A DNA stretch of 64,000 bases from Flavobacterium keumense (GCF_029866485.1 NZ_CP092332.1:1798001-1862000); one strand, 5' to 3'. Positions 1-7,663 are shown, counted from the first letter of the stretch. Program-made: numbers and translations. Notes: generated by a model from the letters alone, not told the origin.

Positions 1-1190
1 AAAAAGCCTTAAAAGCAGGAAATGCTCAAGAAGCAATTACTATTTTACAAGGAGCAGAGGCTGCTTCTGCAGCTGCGCCAGATGCAGAAAAAGCACAATT
101 TTCATTTGTGAAAGGAAATGCATTTTTAGCTTTAGCTAATAAAAATGAAGATACAGATAAAAATCTTTCGGCTGCAGCCAAAGCCTACCAAGATTTATTA
201 GAAATTGAAAAAGTATCTGGAAAGTCTAAATATACTCCTCAAGCAACAACATCAATTATTGATATTAAATATAAGTTGATTAACAGCGCTATAGCTGATT
301 CAAAATCAGATAAACATGCTGTAGGGGCTAAAAAATTATACGATGCTTATTTGTTAGACAAAAAAGACACAATCAATTTGTATTATGCTGCCTCTACTTA
401 TGTAAATGCTAAAGAATATGATAAAGCGTATAATGCGTATGAGGAATTGAAAAAATTGAATTACTCTGGTAAAGGGACTAATTATTTTGCAATTAGTAAA
501 GTTAATGGTCAAGAGCAACAATTTAGCACTGCAAAAGAGAGAGATCAGATGGTTAAACTAGGGACTCACGAAAAACCTAGAACAGAAGAAATTCCATCTA
601 AAAGAGGTGAGATTTTCAAAAACATGGCTTTGATTTTAGTTCAGAATGGTAAAGTAGCCGAAGCAAAAAAAGCAGTTGCAGAGGCTAGAGTAGCTAATCC
701 AGATGATAAATCATTGATCCTTACTGAAGCTAATTTATATTTGGATACTAAGGATTTTGATACCTACAAAAAATTAATTACTGAAGTATTAGCGAGCAAT
801 CCCAATGATGCAGATTTAGTTTTTAATTTAGGAGTAATTAGCTACAATGCAAAAAATTTAGTAGAAGCAGAAGGGTACTATAAAAAAGCAATTGAAATTA
901 AGCCAGATTATGTTAATGCCTATTTGAATTTAGCAATACTTAAATTAGATGCGGATAAAAAATTATTTGATGAAATTCAAAAACTAGGTAATTCGGAAAA
1001 GGATAATAAACGTTATGAAGTGCTAAAAAAACAAAGAGAAGCAGTATTTACTTCGGCATTACCTTATCTTGAAAAAGCAGCTGAATTAGATGATACTAAT
1101 GAAGAAGTAAAATCAACTTTGTTAAGTGTTTATAGAGCTTTAGAAATGACTGATAAAGCGAAAGCTTTGAAAGCTAAAATGAAAAAATAG
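1..1190 (+). CDS. TPR-repeat protein, 5' end outside window
   Basis: The reading frame is open from the window edge, so the gene starts upstream; the GTG at 108 is internal to it. At least four tetratricopeptide-like helical pairs are visible, for example around the motif NPNDADLVFNLGVISYNAKN followed by EAEGYYKKAIEIKPDYVNAY, a canonical TPR with the W/G/Y/A/P spacing. The protein is rich in Lys and Ala and ends in a basic tail (AKALKAKMKK). TPR proteins act as protein-protein scaffolds; this type of flavobacterial TPR protein is usually periplasmic, but the signal region is not in view. It ends at a bidirectional terminator shared with the convergent peptidase gene. The exact role is not recognised. 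Confidence 0.8.
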   Translation, partial: KALKAGNAQEAITILQGAEAASAAAPDAEKAQFSFVKGNAFLALANKNEDTDKNLSAAAKAYQDLLEIEKVSGKSKYTPQATTSIIDIKYKLINSAIADSKSDKHAVGAKKLYDAYLLDKKDTINLYYAASTYVNAKEYDKAYNAYEELKKLNYSGKGTNYFAISKVNGQEQQFSTAKERDQMVKLGTHEKPRTEEIPSKRGEIFKNMALILVQNGKVAEAKKAVAEARVANPDDKSLILTEANLYLDTKDFDTYKKLITEVLASNPNDADLVFNLGVISYNAKNLVEAEGYYKKAIEIKPDYVNAYLNLAILKLDADKKLFDEIQKLGNSEKDNKRYEVLKKQREAVFTSALPYLEKAAELDDTNEEVKSTLLSVYRALEMTDKAKALKAKMKK

Positions 1191-1210
1191 CATTCTATTT
1201 TGTAAACAAA

Positions 1211-1242
1211 AAAAAACCGAATTTTTTAATTCGGTTTTTTTT
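1211..1242. terminator. Bidirectional intrinsic terminator
   Basis: A perfect hairpin (AAAACCGAATT, TTTT loop, AATTCGGTTTT) is flanked by A-run and T-run, so it can stop transcription from both convergent genes. It sits between the TPR stop at 1190 and overlaps the stop of the C40 peptidase gene. Confidence 0.85.
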
Positions 1243-2002
1243 ATATCACTTTTTTGATGACTCTTAATTTATGGGTGTGTTTTTGGGTTTCGGGGTTGAA
1301 AATACCCAAATGGTCTAAGCGATCAATACGTACCTTTCCACTGGCATGAATGATATAATTGTTTTCCATAATGATGCCCACATGAATGATGTTTCCTTCT
1401 TCATTGTCAAAAAAAGCCAAATCTCCAGGTTCACTTTCTTCAATAAAACTTAACGCATCTCCTTGAGTAGCTTGTTGTGAGGCATCACGGTGTAAGTAAT
1501 GCCCATTGAGTTTGTATACCATCTGAGTAAAACCAGAACAATCAATACCAAAAGGTGTTTTTCCTCCCCATAGATAAGGAGCATTCAAATACATAAAAGC
1601 GGTATTGATTAATTTACTTTTGTCTTGTATTCCGCTGGTTTTTGTACCATCAAATTCAAAATGAGCCGAATTGATGTTACTGTGATTTAAAAAAGACAGC
1701 GATGCTCCTAAAGGAATAGGAAGCAAGGTATTATTTGGTGCTGAAATGTAATCAATCAAATCTGCATTTAATGTAATAGGTTCTTTTGAAAGTGTTTTGT
1801 AATCAGTTTCGCTAATAATTTGAAATTGTTTTGAATCTACCCAACCTTCATAGTTATCATAATGTAAGCGAATTCGACGCCATTGTTTTAACTCTTCTAA
1901 CACTTCAAAATGTTCGCCAAACAAGACTTGAGAAACAATTTCGCTTCTGTCGCTCGGTTCGAATCGAAGTGGGATAATGGCTAAATTACAAATTCCAAAC
2001 AT
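1241..2002 (-). CDS. C40 (NlpC/P60) peptidase with N-terminal SH3-like domain
   Basis: This 253-residue protein has an SH3b-like N-terminus (about residues 5-65, ending EGWVDSKQF) and a C-terminal NlpC/P60 domain. The catalytic Cys is C155 in the motif GGKTPFGIDCSGF, and the partner His is H207 in GNIIHVGI, with H219 (YIIHASG) as a likely third polar residue. This is the arrangement of gamma-D-glutamyl-diaminopimelate endopeptidases that cut peptidoglycan stem peptides. No clear signal peptide is seen, so the enzyme could be cytoplasmic and act on recycled muropeptides, as in other short SH3-NlpC proteins. The start at MFGICNL follows an AT-rich leader; the gene is convergent to the TPR gene and downstream of a thiolase gene. 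Confidence 0.9.
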   Translation of the reverse strand: MFGICNLAIIPLRFEPSDRSEIVSQVLFGEHFEVLEELKQWRRIRLHYDNYEGWVDSKQFQIISETDYKTLSKEPITLNADLIDYISAPNNTLLPIPLGASLSFLNHSNINSAHFEFDGTKTSGIQDKSKLINTAFMYLNAPYLWGGKTPFGIDCSGFTQMVYKLNGHYLHRDASQQATQGDALSFIEESEPGDLAFFDNEEGNIIHVGIIMENNYIIHASGKVRIDRLDHLGIFNPETQKHTHKLRVIKKVI

Positions 2003-2043
2003 CTAAGACTTTTTATAATTATGATTTAAATCAAGATCATGAT

Positions 2044-3222
2044 TTAGGCTCTCTCAATTACTATGGCTGAAGCACCACCTCCGCCATTGCAGATGGCAGC
2101 AGCTCCAATTTTACCATTATTTTGTTGTAAAACATTCAATAAAGTAACGATAATTCTTGCTCCAGAACAACCTAGAGGATGGCCTAATGAAACCGCTCCA
2201 CCATTGATATTTATTTTATTAATGTCAATATTTAATAGTTTCGCATTAACTAAACCTACTACAGAAAAGGCCTCATTAAACTCAAAACAGTCCACATCTT
2301 CAACAGTGAGATTTACTTTTTTTAAAGCTTTAGGTAGTGCTAATGCGGGACTTGTAGTAAACCATTTTGGTTCTTGTGCAGCATCGGCATACGAAAGAAT
2401 ATAAGCTAAAGGTTGTAATCCTAAAATTTTGGCTTTGTCTTCACTCATTAAAATTAGCGCTGCTGCTCCATCGTTAATAGTAGAAGCATTGGCGGCAGTT
2501 ACCGTTCCGTCTTTGGTAAAGGCAGGATTTAAGCCGCTAATTCTGTCTAGCTTCACATTGGTATACTCTTCGTCTTTTGATACGATTACAGGCTCTCCTT
2601 TTCGTTGTGGTACTGCAACCGGAACAATTTCGTTGTCAAATTTTCCAGATTCCCAGGCTTTCGCACTTCGTTCATACGATTGAATAGCAAACTGGTCTTG
2701 TTCATCTCTTGAGATTTTATATTCGCTGGCGCAAAGGTCGGCACTAACCCCCATAGCGGTATTGTCATAGGCGTCGGTTAGTCCATCTTTCTGCATTCCA
2801 TCTAGTAGGGTAGTTGGGCCAAATTTAGTCCCAGCTCTTAGGTGTGTATAATGAGGAATCAAACTCATGTTTTCCATTCCGCCTGCCACTACTACTTCGG
2901 CGTCCCCAGACTGGATGGCTTGAGCGGCAAACATCACTGATTTCATTCCAGAGGCGCATACTTTATTTATGGTTGTACAAGCCACTGAATTGGGCAAACC
3001 AGCAAAAAGAGCTGCTTGTCGGGCAGGTGCTTGGCCTACGCCGGCTTGTACCACATTGCCCATGAATACTTCGTTAACTAAGGAAGGGTCGAGATTGATT
3101 TTTTCTAGCGCGCCTTTAATGGCAACAGCTCCTAATTGTGGGGCAGGAGTAGTAGATAATCCTCCCATAAAACTTCCAATAGGAGTTCGGGCAGCGGCAA
3201 CAATAACGACTCTTTTGTTCAT
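2044..3222 (-). CDS. Acetyl-CoA C-acyltransferase (thiolase)
   Basis: This 392-residue thiolase-superfamily enzyme catalyses reversible condensation of two acyl-CoA units or thiolysis of beta-ketoacyl-CoA in the cytoplasm. The acylated nucleophile is C89 in INKVCASGMKS. The C-terminal motifs NGGAVSLGHPLGCSGAR and CNGGGGASA carry the catalytic His and the proton-transfer Cys. The start is set at MNKRVVIVAAARTPIG; an upstream in-frame ATG at 3249 would add nine residues but lies inside the -7 promoter element. Whether the in vivo role is ketone-body or PHB-type biosynthesis (AtoB-like) or beta-oxidation cannot be told from the sequence, since no other fatty-acid gene adjoins it. Confidence 0.93.
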   Translation of the reverse strand: MNKRVVIVAAARTPIGSFMGGLSTTPAPQLGAVAIKGALEKINLDPSLVNEVFMGNVVQAGVGQAPARQAALFAGLPNSVACTTINKVCASGMKSVMFAAQAIQSGDAEVVVAGGMENMSLIPHYTHLRAGTKFGPTTLLDGMQKDGLTDAYDNTAMGVSADLCASEYKISRDEQDQFAIQSYERSAKAWESGKFDNEIVPVAVPQRKGEPVIVSKDEEYTNVKLDRISGLNPAFTKDGTVTAANASTINDGAAALILMSEDKAKILGLQPLAYILSYADAAQEPKWFTTSPALALPKALKKVNLTVEDVDCFEFNEAFSVVGLVNAKLLNIDINKININGGAVSLGHPLGCSGARIIVTLLNVLQQNNGKIGAAAICNGGGGASAIVIERA

Positions 3223-3246
3223 AGCACTTCTGATTAGTTGATGTAG

Positions 3247-3275
3247 CAAATTTACTCTTTTTTATGCAAATTCAA
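3247..3275 (-). promoter_or_regulatory. Bacteroidota-type promoter of the thiolase gene
   Basis: On the minus strand a -33 TTG (3273-3275) and a -7 TAAATTTG (3247-3254) are 18 bases apart, matching the sigma-ABfr consensus TTG-N17-23-TAnnTTTG. The ATG at 3222 lies about 25 bases downstream, which also argues against the longer start at 3249. Confidence 0.6.
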
Positions 3276-3396
3276 ATTTTGATTTCAGTATTCTGTTTTT
3301 GGAATTATTTTTGGAATTTTATCGATGGCTACTCGCTTGATTGTGAACTGATTTAACTTAAATCTAAAAATAAAAGTAAAAAAAGCTATAAAATAG

Positions 3397-3427
3397 TTGT
3401 TATTAATACAATGATGTGCTACATTTG
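3397..3427 (+). promoter_or_regulatory. Promoter of the tRNA cluster
   Basis: TTG at 3397-3399 and TACATTTG at 3420-3427 with a 20-base spacer match the Bacteroidota housekeeping promoter. The first tRNA begins 33 bases downstream. Confidence 0.65.
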
Positions 3428-3459
3428 CCACCGCAAAATAGGACACGTTCTTTGAGCTT

Positions 3460-3543
3460 GGAGAGGTGCCAGAGTGGTAATGGAGCAGATTGCTAATCTG
3501 TCGACGAGCAATCGTCGCCAGGGTTCGAGTCCCTGTCTCTCCG
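3460..3543 (+). tRNA. tRNA-Ser(GCT)
   Basis: The acceptor stem GGAGAGG pairs with TCTCTCC (last pair G-U), the anticodon loop is TTGCTAA (anticodon GCT at 3492-3494), a long variable arm (TCGACGAGCAATCGTCGCC) typical of class II tRNA is present, and the T-loop is GGTTCGAGTCC. The 3' CCA is not encoded. Confidence 0.96.
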
Positions 3544-3560
3544 CTTTTAATTTTGCTTTT

Positions 3561-3635
3561 CGGGGTGTAGCGTAGCCCGGTTATCGCGCCTGCTTTGGGA
3601 GCAGGAGGCCGCAGGTTCGAATCCTGCCACCCCGA
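3561..3635 (+). tRNA. tRNA-Pro(TGG)
   Basis: The acceptor CGGGGTG pairs with CACCCCG, the anticodon arm is CCTGC-TTTGGGA-GCAGG (anticodon TGG), and the T-loop is GGTTCGAATCC with discriminator A. It follows tRNA-Ser by 17 bases, so the three tRNAs are probably one transcript. CCA is not encoded. Confidence 0.96.
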
Positions 3636-3647
3636 CACAACAATATT

Positions 3648-3721
<74 letters not shown>

Positions 3722-3727
3722 CATCAT

Positions 3728-3755
3728 AAACCCACTGAAAACAGTGGGTTTTTTT
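3728..3755 (+). terminator. Intrinsic terminator of the tRNA cluster
   Basis: Hairpin AAACCCACTG-AAAA-CAGTGGGTTT is followed by a T-run. It lies 6 bases after tRNA-Arg and overlaps the first codons of the open RHS frame, an argument that this frame's ATG at 3744 is not an evolved start. Confidence 0.85.
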
Positions 3756-5468
3756 GTTTCTGTTTTATTTCAAAGTTTTTTATTATATTTGATTAAACGC
3801 AAAGTCAGGAGACTTTGCGCAGCTGGTTTTGTTAGAAATTATGGCTATAAATACGATAACTTGAACCGTTTGAAAGACGCTACCTACCAAAAGTCAGGGC
3901 AAGTGACTGGTATGTATAACGAGAACTTAAGTTATGATAAGAATGGCAATATTATGAATTTAAGCCGTAATGGCGACCGAGACGAACAGTATTTGCCGAT
4001 ACAAATTGATAATTTACAGTATGGTTATGCTACCAACTCGAACAAGCTTATGAGTGTGGTGGATAACTCGAATAATACCAGTGGTTTTAAAGATGGTAAC
4101 ACCACAGGAGACGACTATGTATATGATGCTAACGGTAATATGACGGTGGACAAAAACAAGAATATTACCAGTATAGTGTACAACCATTTGAACCTGCCTA
4201 CCAAAATAATTTTTCCAACTGGAAATATTGTGTACTCTTACACTGCTAGTGGACAGAAAATGCAAAAAATAGTAACAGAGGGAACCAATACTACCACCAC
4301 GGATTATTTAGGGGGTTACCACTACCAAAACACGGTATTGCAGTTTTTTCCAACAGTAGAAGGCTATGTGAAAAACACTTCTGTGAGTGGTACTAACTCG
4401 TACAGTTATGTGTTTAATTACACGGACCATTTAGGGAATGTTAGAATTAGTTACACTCAAAATCCTAGCACCAACACACTTACCATTTTGGACGAGAATA
4501 GTTATTATCCTTTTGGGTTGAAGCATACTGTTAGTAATACTGTTGTTCAGGGACAGGATTATAAGTATAAGTATAACGGAAAAGAACTGCAAGATGAGCT
4601 GGGGCTTAACTTGTACGATTATGGGGCAAGGAATTATATGGCGGATATTGGTCGTTGGGGAAGTATTGATAATAAATCAGAAAAATATGTTTCATTATCC
4701 CCATATCACTATGCAGGAAACAACCCAATATTATATTTAGATGTTGATGGTAATGAATTTACAGAAGATGCTTGGAAATGGGTAAATAGATTAATTGCTG
4801 ATATTAACTCTAGACAAGAAAAAAACAATAGCAGTATTGCTGACTATAAAGCTAAAATTGCAGAAGGTGGTAGTGACAGACAGATAGCAAGATGGAATAA
4901 AAATATTAACTCACTTACAGCCAATAATGCAGAACTTGAAACTACAAGAGGAGAAACTGCAACATTAGCAGCTTCCTCACAAGTTTACGATGTTGTAACC
5001 AATAATGCAGGTACAGAACGAGACGCATTAGGTAATACTACAACTACCAACCAAACAACCTTTAATAGCGATAACAACAGAGTTCAACTAACTGTTTCTT
5101 CTGGTACAGATTTAGGGCTTTTTTCCCACGAATTAAAGCATATGTATCAATTTGAAACAGGAGAAACCACATTAGGATTAACTAAAAATAATGGAGGCAT
5201 AAGTCTAAAAGGGAATAATCTTTTATTTTATGATTTATCAGATGAAGTTCAAGCCTATCAAAGAGGGGCATTATTTGGACAAAGGGAAAATATAAATTCT
5301 GTATCTGATGTTTTGGCAAAAGGAATATATAGCGACAAGATTCCTTCAGGACCTATTAATGCTGTTAATCACCCAAATGCAGCAGCTATAAAAAATAATC
5401 CTCAATCATTTGCTAATAGTTACAATGCTGCTTTTAGAATTGGAACTACAACATATAAACCGCGATAA
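3744..5468 (+). CDS. 5'-truncated RHS-repeat protein with zincin-like C-terminal tip
   Basis: Recognisable RHS/YD-repeat sequence begins only near 3836 (YGYKYDNLNRLKDATYQ). The first ~30 codons come from the tRNA terminator and an unrelated hairpin (3798-3819), so the normal large N-terminal part is missing and the product may not be made. The RHS-associated core is intact: DHLGNVRISY, YYPFGLKH, YNGKELQDELGLNLYDYGAR, then GRWGSIDNKSEKYVSLSPYHYAGNNP. After the core a polymorphic tip of about 240 residues carries HELKH at 5127-5141, an HExxH zinc-protease signature, with a downstream acidic DEVQAY that could supply the third ligand. RHS tips are often toxins delivered to neighbours; here that is inference. 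A lipoprotein gene follows 2 bases later. It could be an orphan C-terminal cassette or a pseudogene. Confidence 0.7.
   Translation: MGFFVSVLFQSFLLYLIKRKVRRLCAAGFVRNYGYKYDNLNRLKDATYQKSGQVTGMYNENLSYDKNGNIMNLSRNGDRDEQYLPIQIDNLQYGYATNSNKLMSVVDNSNNTSGFKDGNTTGDDYVYDANGNMTVDKNKNITSIVYNHLNLPTKIIFPTGNIVYSYTASGQKMQKIVTEGTNTTTTDYLGGYHYQNTVLQFFPTVEGYVKNTSVSGTNSYSYVFNYTDHLGNVRISYTQNPSTNTLTILDENSYYPFGLKHTVSNTVVQGQDYKYKYNGKELQDELGLNLYDYGARNYMADIGRWGSIDNKSEKYVSLSPYHYAGNNPILYLDVDGNEFTEDAWKWVNRLIADINSRQEKNNSSIADYKAKIAEGGSDRQIARWNKNINSLTANNAELETTRGETATLAASSQVYDVVTNNAGTERDALGNTTTTNQTTFNSDNNRVQLTVSSGTDLGLFSHELKHMYQFETGETTLGLTKNNGGISLKGNNLLFYDLSDEVQAYQRGALFGQRENINSVSDVLAKGIYSDKIPSGPINAVNHPNAAAIKNNPQSFANSYNAAFRIGTTTYKPR
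3798..3819. repeat. Perfect 9-bp inverted repeat at the RHS truncation point
   Basis: CGCAAAGTC, AGGA loop, GACTTTGCG. It lies about 15 bases before recognisable RHS homology starts, so it marks the probable breakpoint at which the upstream RHS sequence was lost. The hairpin resembles small REP-like elements seen elsewhere in this patch. Confidence 0.6.
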
Positions 5469-5470
5469 GT

Positions 5471-5809
5471 ATGAAAAAATTAATTCTATTTATAGGAATT
5501 TTGATACTATTTGCTTCTTGTAATAAAAATATCTATGGGAAGTATAACACTAATTATTCAAAAGATAAAAGTGCATTTTTTCAAATAACTTTGAATTCTG
5601 ATAATACTGTTGAAAAAACTGAGATACATACGATAAGTAATTCTGCGAATGGTAAATTTATAGTAAAGGATAAAAAGGTAATTTGTTATTTAGACTCAAC
5701 AAAATTTGGATTCCCTCCTGATACTTTAATATTCAAAGTTAAAGGCAATAGGCTTTATCCTGTAAGAAGAGGAATTGTCAATTCAAAGTTTTATTTAAGA
5801 AAAGAATGA
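5471..5809 (+). CDS. Small lipoprotein downstream of the RHS tip
   Basis: This 112-residue protein starts with a lipoprotein signal (KKLILFIGILILFASC; lipid-attachment Cys17), so it is probably membrane anchored outside the cytoplasm. The mature part (YGKYNTNYSKDKSAFFQITL, ending RGIVNSKFYLRKE) is rich in beta-prone stretches, like small lipocalin-like domains, but I do not recognise a family. It begins 2 bases after the RHS stop, a spacing that implies co-transcription. In RHS loci the gene directly behind the tip often encodes the cognate immunity protein, and a periplasmic lipoprotein would suit a metallopeptidase tip. This is positional inference only. A strong terminator follows at 6019-6045. 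Confidence 0.7.
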   Translation: MKKLILFIGILILFASCNKNIYGKYNTNYSKDKSAFFQITLNSDNTVEKTEIHTISNSANGKFIVKDKKVICYLDSTKFGFPPDTLIFKVKGNRLYPVRRGIVNSKFYLRKE

Positions 5810-5870
5810 TTAATGTTTTATACGTATTCAAATAACTTAATAAAATTAAGATTTGTTTCTGATAAAGGTA

Positions 5871-6004
5871 GTGTATCAAAGTTAGTGATGACACAAATTC
5901 CATAATTTAATATGTTGATAATCAATATTTAAATTGGTCGTGTATCAAAGTTAGTGATGACACAAATTCCACAATTTAACATGTTGATAATCAATATTTA
6001 AATT
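5871..6004. repeat. Two tandem 65-bp direct repeats
   Basis: Copies at 5871-5935 and 5940-6004 differ at only two positions (T/C in each case) and are separated by four bases, a 69-base period. Each begins GTGTATCAAAGTTAGTGATG and ends near ATCAATATTTAAATT. The first 18-21 bases recur inside the transposase frame (6087-6107) and, diverged, at 6804-6822, all in the same orientation. No coding function is seen in 5810-6068. Confidence 0.9.
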
Positions 6005-6018
6005 AATTTATTTCAAAC

Positions 6019-6045
6019 AAGGGAGACTATAGTCTCCCTTTTTTT
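6019..6045 (+). terminator. Intrinsic terminator after the lipoprotein and repeats
   Basis: A perfect 18-bp palindrome GGGAGACTATAGTCTCCC (6021-6038) is followed by seven T, a strong rho-independent terminator for the RHS-lipoprotein unit. Confidence 0.8.
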
Positions 6046-6068
6046 ATTTTTTCTTAAAAACGCTAAAA

Positions 6069-6716
6069 ATGGCTTTTAATACGTCCTCGTGTGTCAAAGT
6101 TAGTGATACTAAAATTTGTCCTCATTGTACTGCTCCTACACTCATTAAAAATGGGTTTACTTCTAATCGAAAACAACAATTTTATTGTAAAACGTGTACG
6201 AAACGTTGCATAGATTTTTATACAAATAATGGCTATGGTAAAGAAATCAATGCCCATATCATAATGCTTATTAAAGAGGGTATGGGAATTAGAAGTATGG
6301 CTCGAGTTTTATGTATTTCTACCACCACTTTACTAAAACGCATATTGTTTATTGCCAAAGGAGTACAATCGCCACCCATTTATTCTGGTCAAATCTATGA
6401 AGTAGACGAAATGAGGACTTTTTTAAGGCATAAAGGCAAGGTAATTTGGATTGTATATGCTTTAGATAGAGTCAATAAAAATGTAATCAGTTTTGCTGTT
6501 GGTTCAAGAACCAAGAAAACACTCAATCAAGTTATCAAAACCGTAGTACTTTCCAATCCCAAACGAATTTATACTGATGGATTGATTCACTACAAATTTT
6601 TAATTCACAACACTATTCATAAAGTCACTCGCTTTGGAACCAATAGAATTGAAAGAAAAAATCTGAGCCCCCCAGCTGGCGCGAGCGTCTCGCTCGTGCC
6701 TAGAAATAAAAATTAA
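6069..6716 (+). pseudogene. IS1-family transposase, C-terminally truncated
   Basis: The N-terminus holds an InsA-like zinc-finger (CPHC near the start, then CKTC) and a helix-turn-helix segment (GMGIRSMARVLCISTTTLLKRI). The InsB-like catalytic part has YEVDEMRTF and KVIWIVYALDR, the conserved start of the IS1 DDE domain, then a second Asp in IYTDGLIHY. Near the end RIERKNLS should continue into the conserved Arg-rich C-terminus, but the frame instead runs into a REP-like hairpin (6678-6700) and reads PPAGASVSLVPRNKN. The catalytic third acidic residue may be retained in this stretch, but loss of the C-terminus makes an active enzyme unlikely. InsA and InsB parts are fused in one frame, as in most Bacteroidota IS1 relatives. 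Terminal inverted repeats could not be assigned. Confidence 0.8.
6678..6700. repeat. REP-like GC-rich hairpin replacing the transposase 3' end
   Basis: GGCGCGAGCG, TCT loop, CGCTCGTGCC (one G-T pair) is far more GC-rich than its surroundings. It lies directly at the point where IS1 similarity stops. Confidence 0.65.
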
Positions 6717-6735
6717 TTAAAAATAATTTTAAAAG

Positions 6736-6854
6736 AGCAACTACGGTTGCCCCGCTCCCGCACGAATCCTTTCGTGTGGTATGTGAGTATCTAGCGAAGT
6801 AATCTATCAAAATTAGTGATGAAAATCTAATTTAAAATGAGCAACTACGGTTGC
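6736..6854. repeat. Duplicated GAGCAACTACGGTTGC hairpin
   Basis: The 16-base sequence GAGCAACTACGGTTGC occurs at 6736-6751 and again at 6839-6854; each folds as GCAAC-TACG-GTTGC. Between them are another small hairpin (CACGAA/TTCGTG near 6762-6776) and a diverged copy of the TATCAAAGTTAGTGATGA motif. The 117 bases look like a pile-up of short palindromic elements without coding content. Confidence 0.7.
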
Positions 6855-6861
6855 TTTTTTT
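6841..6861 (+). terminator. Possible terminator formed by the second GCAAC hairpin
   Basis: GCAAC-TACG-GTTGC followed by TTTTTTT. The stem is only 5 bp, so this is a weak candidate. Confidence 0.4.
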
Positions 6862-6888
6862 GAGTACTAAAAAAATAAACAGGTATTC

Positions 6889-6949
6889 TAGCCCCGATAG
6901 CAGCGGCATCCCCCGCTAGGGGATATAGCGAATAGCGGGACAGTACGGG
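6889..6949. repeat. REP-like imperfect palindrome
   Basis: The element reads from TAGCCCCGATAGCAGCGGC to ATAGCGAATAGCGGGAC and folds imperfectly on itself around CCCCCGCTAGGGG. The AGCCCCGATnGnAGnGG ... AnAGCGGGA pattern is a dispersed intergenic element I know from Flavobacterium genomes; a relative lies at 34216-34315. Confidence 0.55.
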
Positions 6950-6962
6950 TTGAGAAGATGCG

Positions 6963-7229
6963 ATGGGTGCTGCTAAAAAAAACAAAACCATAGAAGGACA
7001 AACCGTGGCAACTTCAGTAAAAGGTTTGGCAACAGGTTCTTGGACACGAGTGGCTACTACCACGGCAGAGACCAAGGGCGAAACAGCACATACCTTGTAT
7101 GATGTTAAATACCACCTAGTGCGCACGCACAACAAAAACTATTTGGGCGGATATACGTACACTGACAGTAAAGTAGATGCTTTTACGGGTCAGGTGCAAT
7201 ACACCATAGAGCGCCATAGACGTTTTTGA
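6963..7229 (+). pseudogene. Fragment of an RHS/DUF6443-type protein
   Basis: The 88 codons (HTLYDVKYHLVRTHNKNYLG, then GGYTYTDSKVDAFTGQVQYT) match the style of the middle part of flavobacterial RHS proteins, where the text TLYDxKxxPVR and NYLGGYTxxxSxxDFxGxxxxT is typical. In an intact protein this segment lies N-terminal to the sequence found at 3836-4700, yet here it is 2.2 kb downstream of that part, so the two pieces are in inverted order on the chromosome. No start signal, a stop at 7227-7229 and no continuation make it a remnant. Confidence 0.65.
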
Positions 7230-7482
7230 GAACCGCCTTAAAAAGGGTGATTTTTATGTTTAAAATTAAGTAAATTGTGGGGATATTGTGGGAATAAATC
7301 AAAATAAAAAAATAACTAATTGATAATCAATTTTTAGGGCTTTAATTCTGCGGAAAAAGAGGATTATTTCATGTTCCCAAAGGGAGAGTCCTACAATGAA
7401 AACCCAATCCAAAATAAATTTTGTTTGATTATTTATTTCTTCCTTACTCTCTAAAGTTAACTTTTCGAGTTGAAAGAAATAA

Positions 7483-7510
7483 AAAACCCGAAACTCTCGT
7501 TTCGGGTTTT
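7483..7510 (-). terminator. Intrinsic terminator of tRNA-Ser(TGA)
   Basis: AAAACCCGAAA / TTTCGGGTTTT hairpin with a T-run on the minus strand, a few bases downstream of the tRNA 3' end. Confidence 0.8.
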
Positions 7511-7516
7511 ATGTTG

Positions 7517-7601
7517 CGGAGAAAGAGGGATTCGAACCCCCGGACCTGTTACAGTCAACAGTTTTCAAGACTGCCGCAATCGACCACTCTGCCATTTCTC
7601 C
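7517..7601 (-). tRNA. tRNA-Ser(TGA)
   Basis: On the minus strand GGAGAAA pairs with TTTCTCC. The anticodon loop CTTGAAA gives TGA (7565-7567 on the plus strand reads tca), the variable arm is long as expected for Ser, and the T-loop reads GGTTCGAATCC. CCA is not encoded. It closes the RHS/IS remnant on the right. Confidence 0.96.
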
Positions 7602-7633
7602 AATAAGACGCATCCGTTTTGCAGTTGCGAGTG

Positions 7634-7663
7634 CAAATATAAGTGCTTTTTTTGGTTATGCAA
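7634..7663 (-). promoter_or_regulatory. Promoter of tRNA-Ser(TGA)
   Basis: Minus-strand TTG (7661-7663) and TATATTTG (7634-7641) are separated by 19 bases; the tRNA begins about 33 bases further on, the same geometry as the promoter of the first tRNA cluster. Confidence 0.65.

Noticed and set aside
6845..7135. 96-codon minus-strand open frame
   Set aside because: Antisense to the RHS fragment and a REP-like element; no family features.
7350..7450. Possible extra RHS-like remnant (reading KEDYFMFPKGESYNENP)
   Set aside because: The short open stretch looks protein-like but could not be tied to a family and has no start signal.
3722..7516. Integrative element using a tRNA 3' end as attachment site
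   Set aside because: No direct duplication of the tRNA-Arg or tRNA-Ser 3' end and no integrase gene were found.
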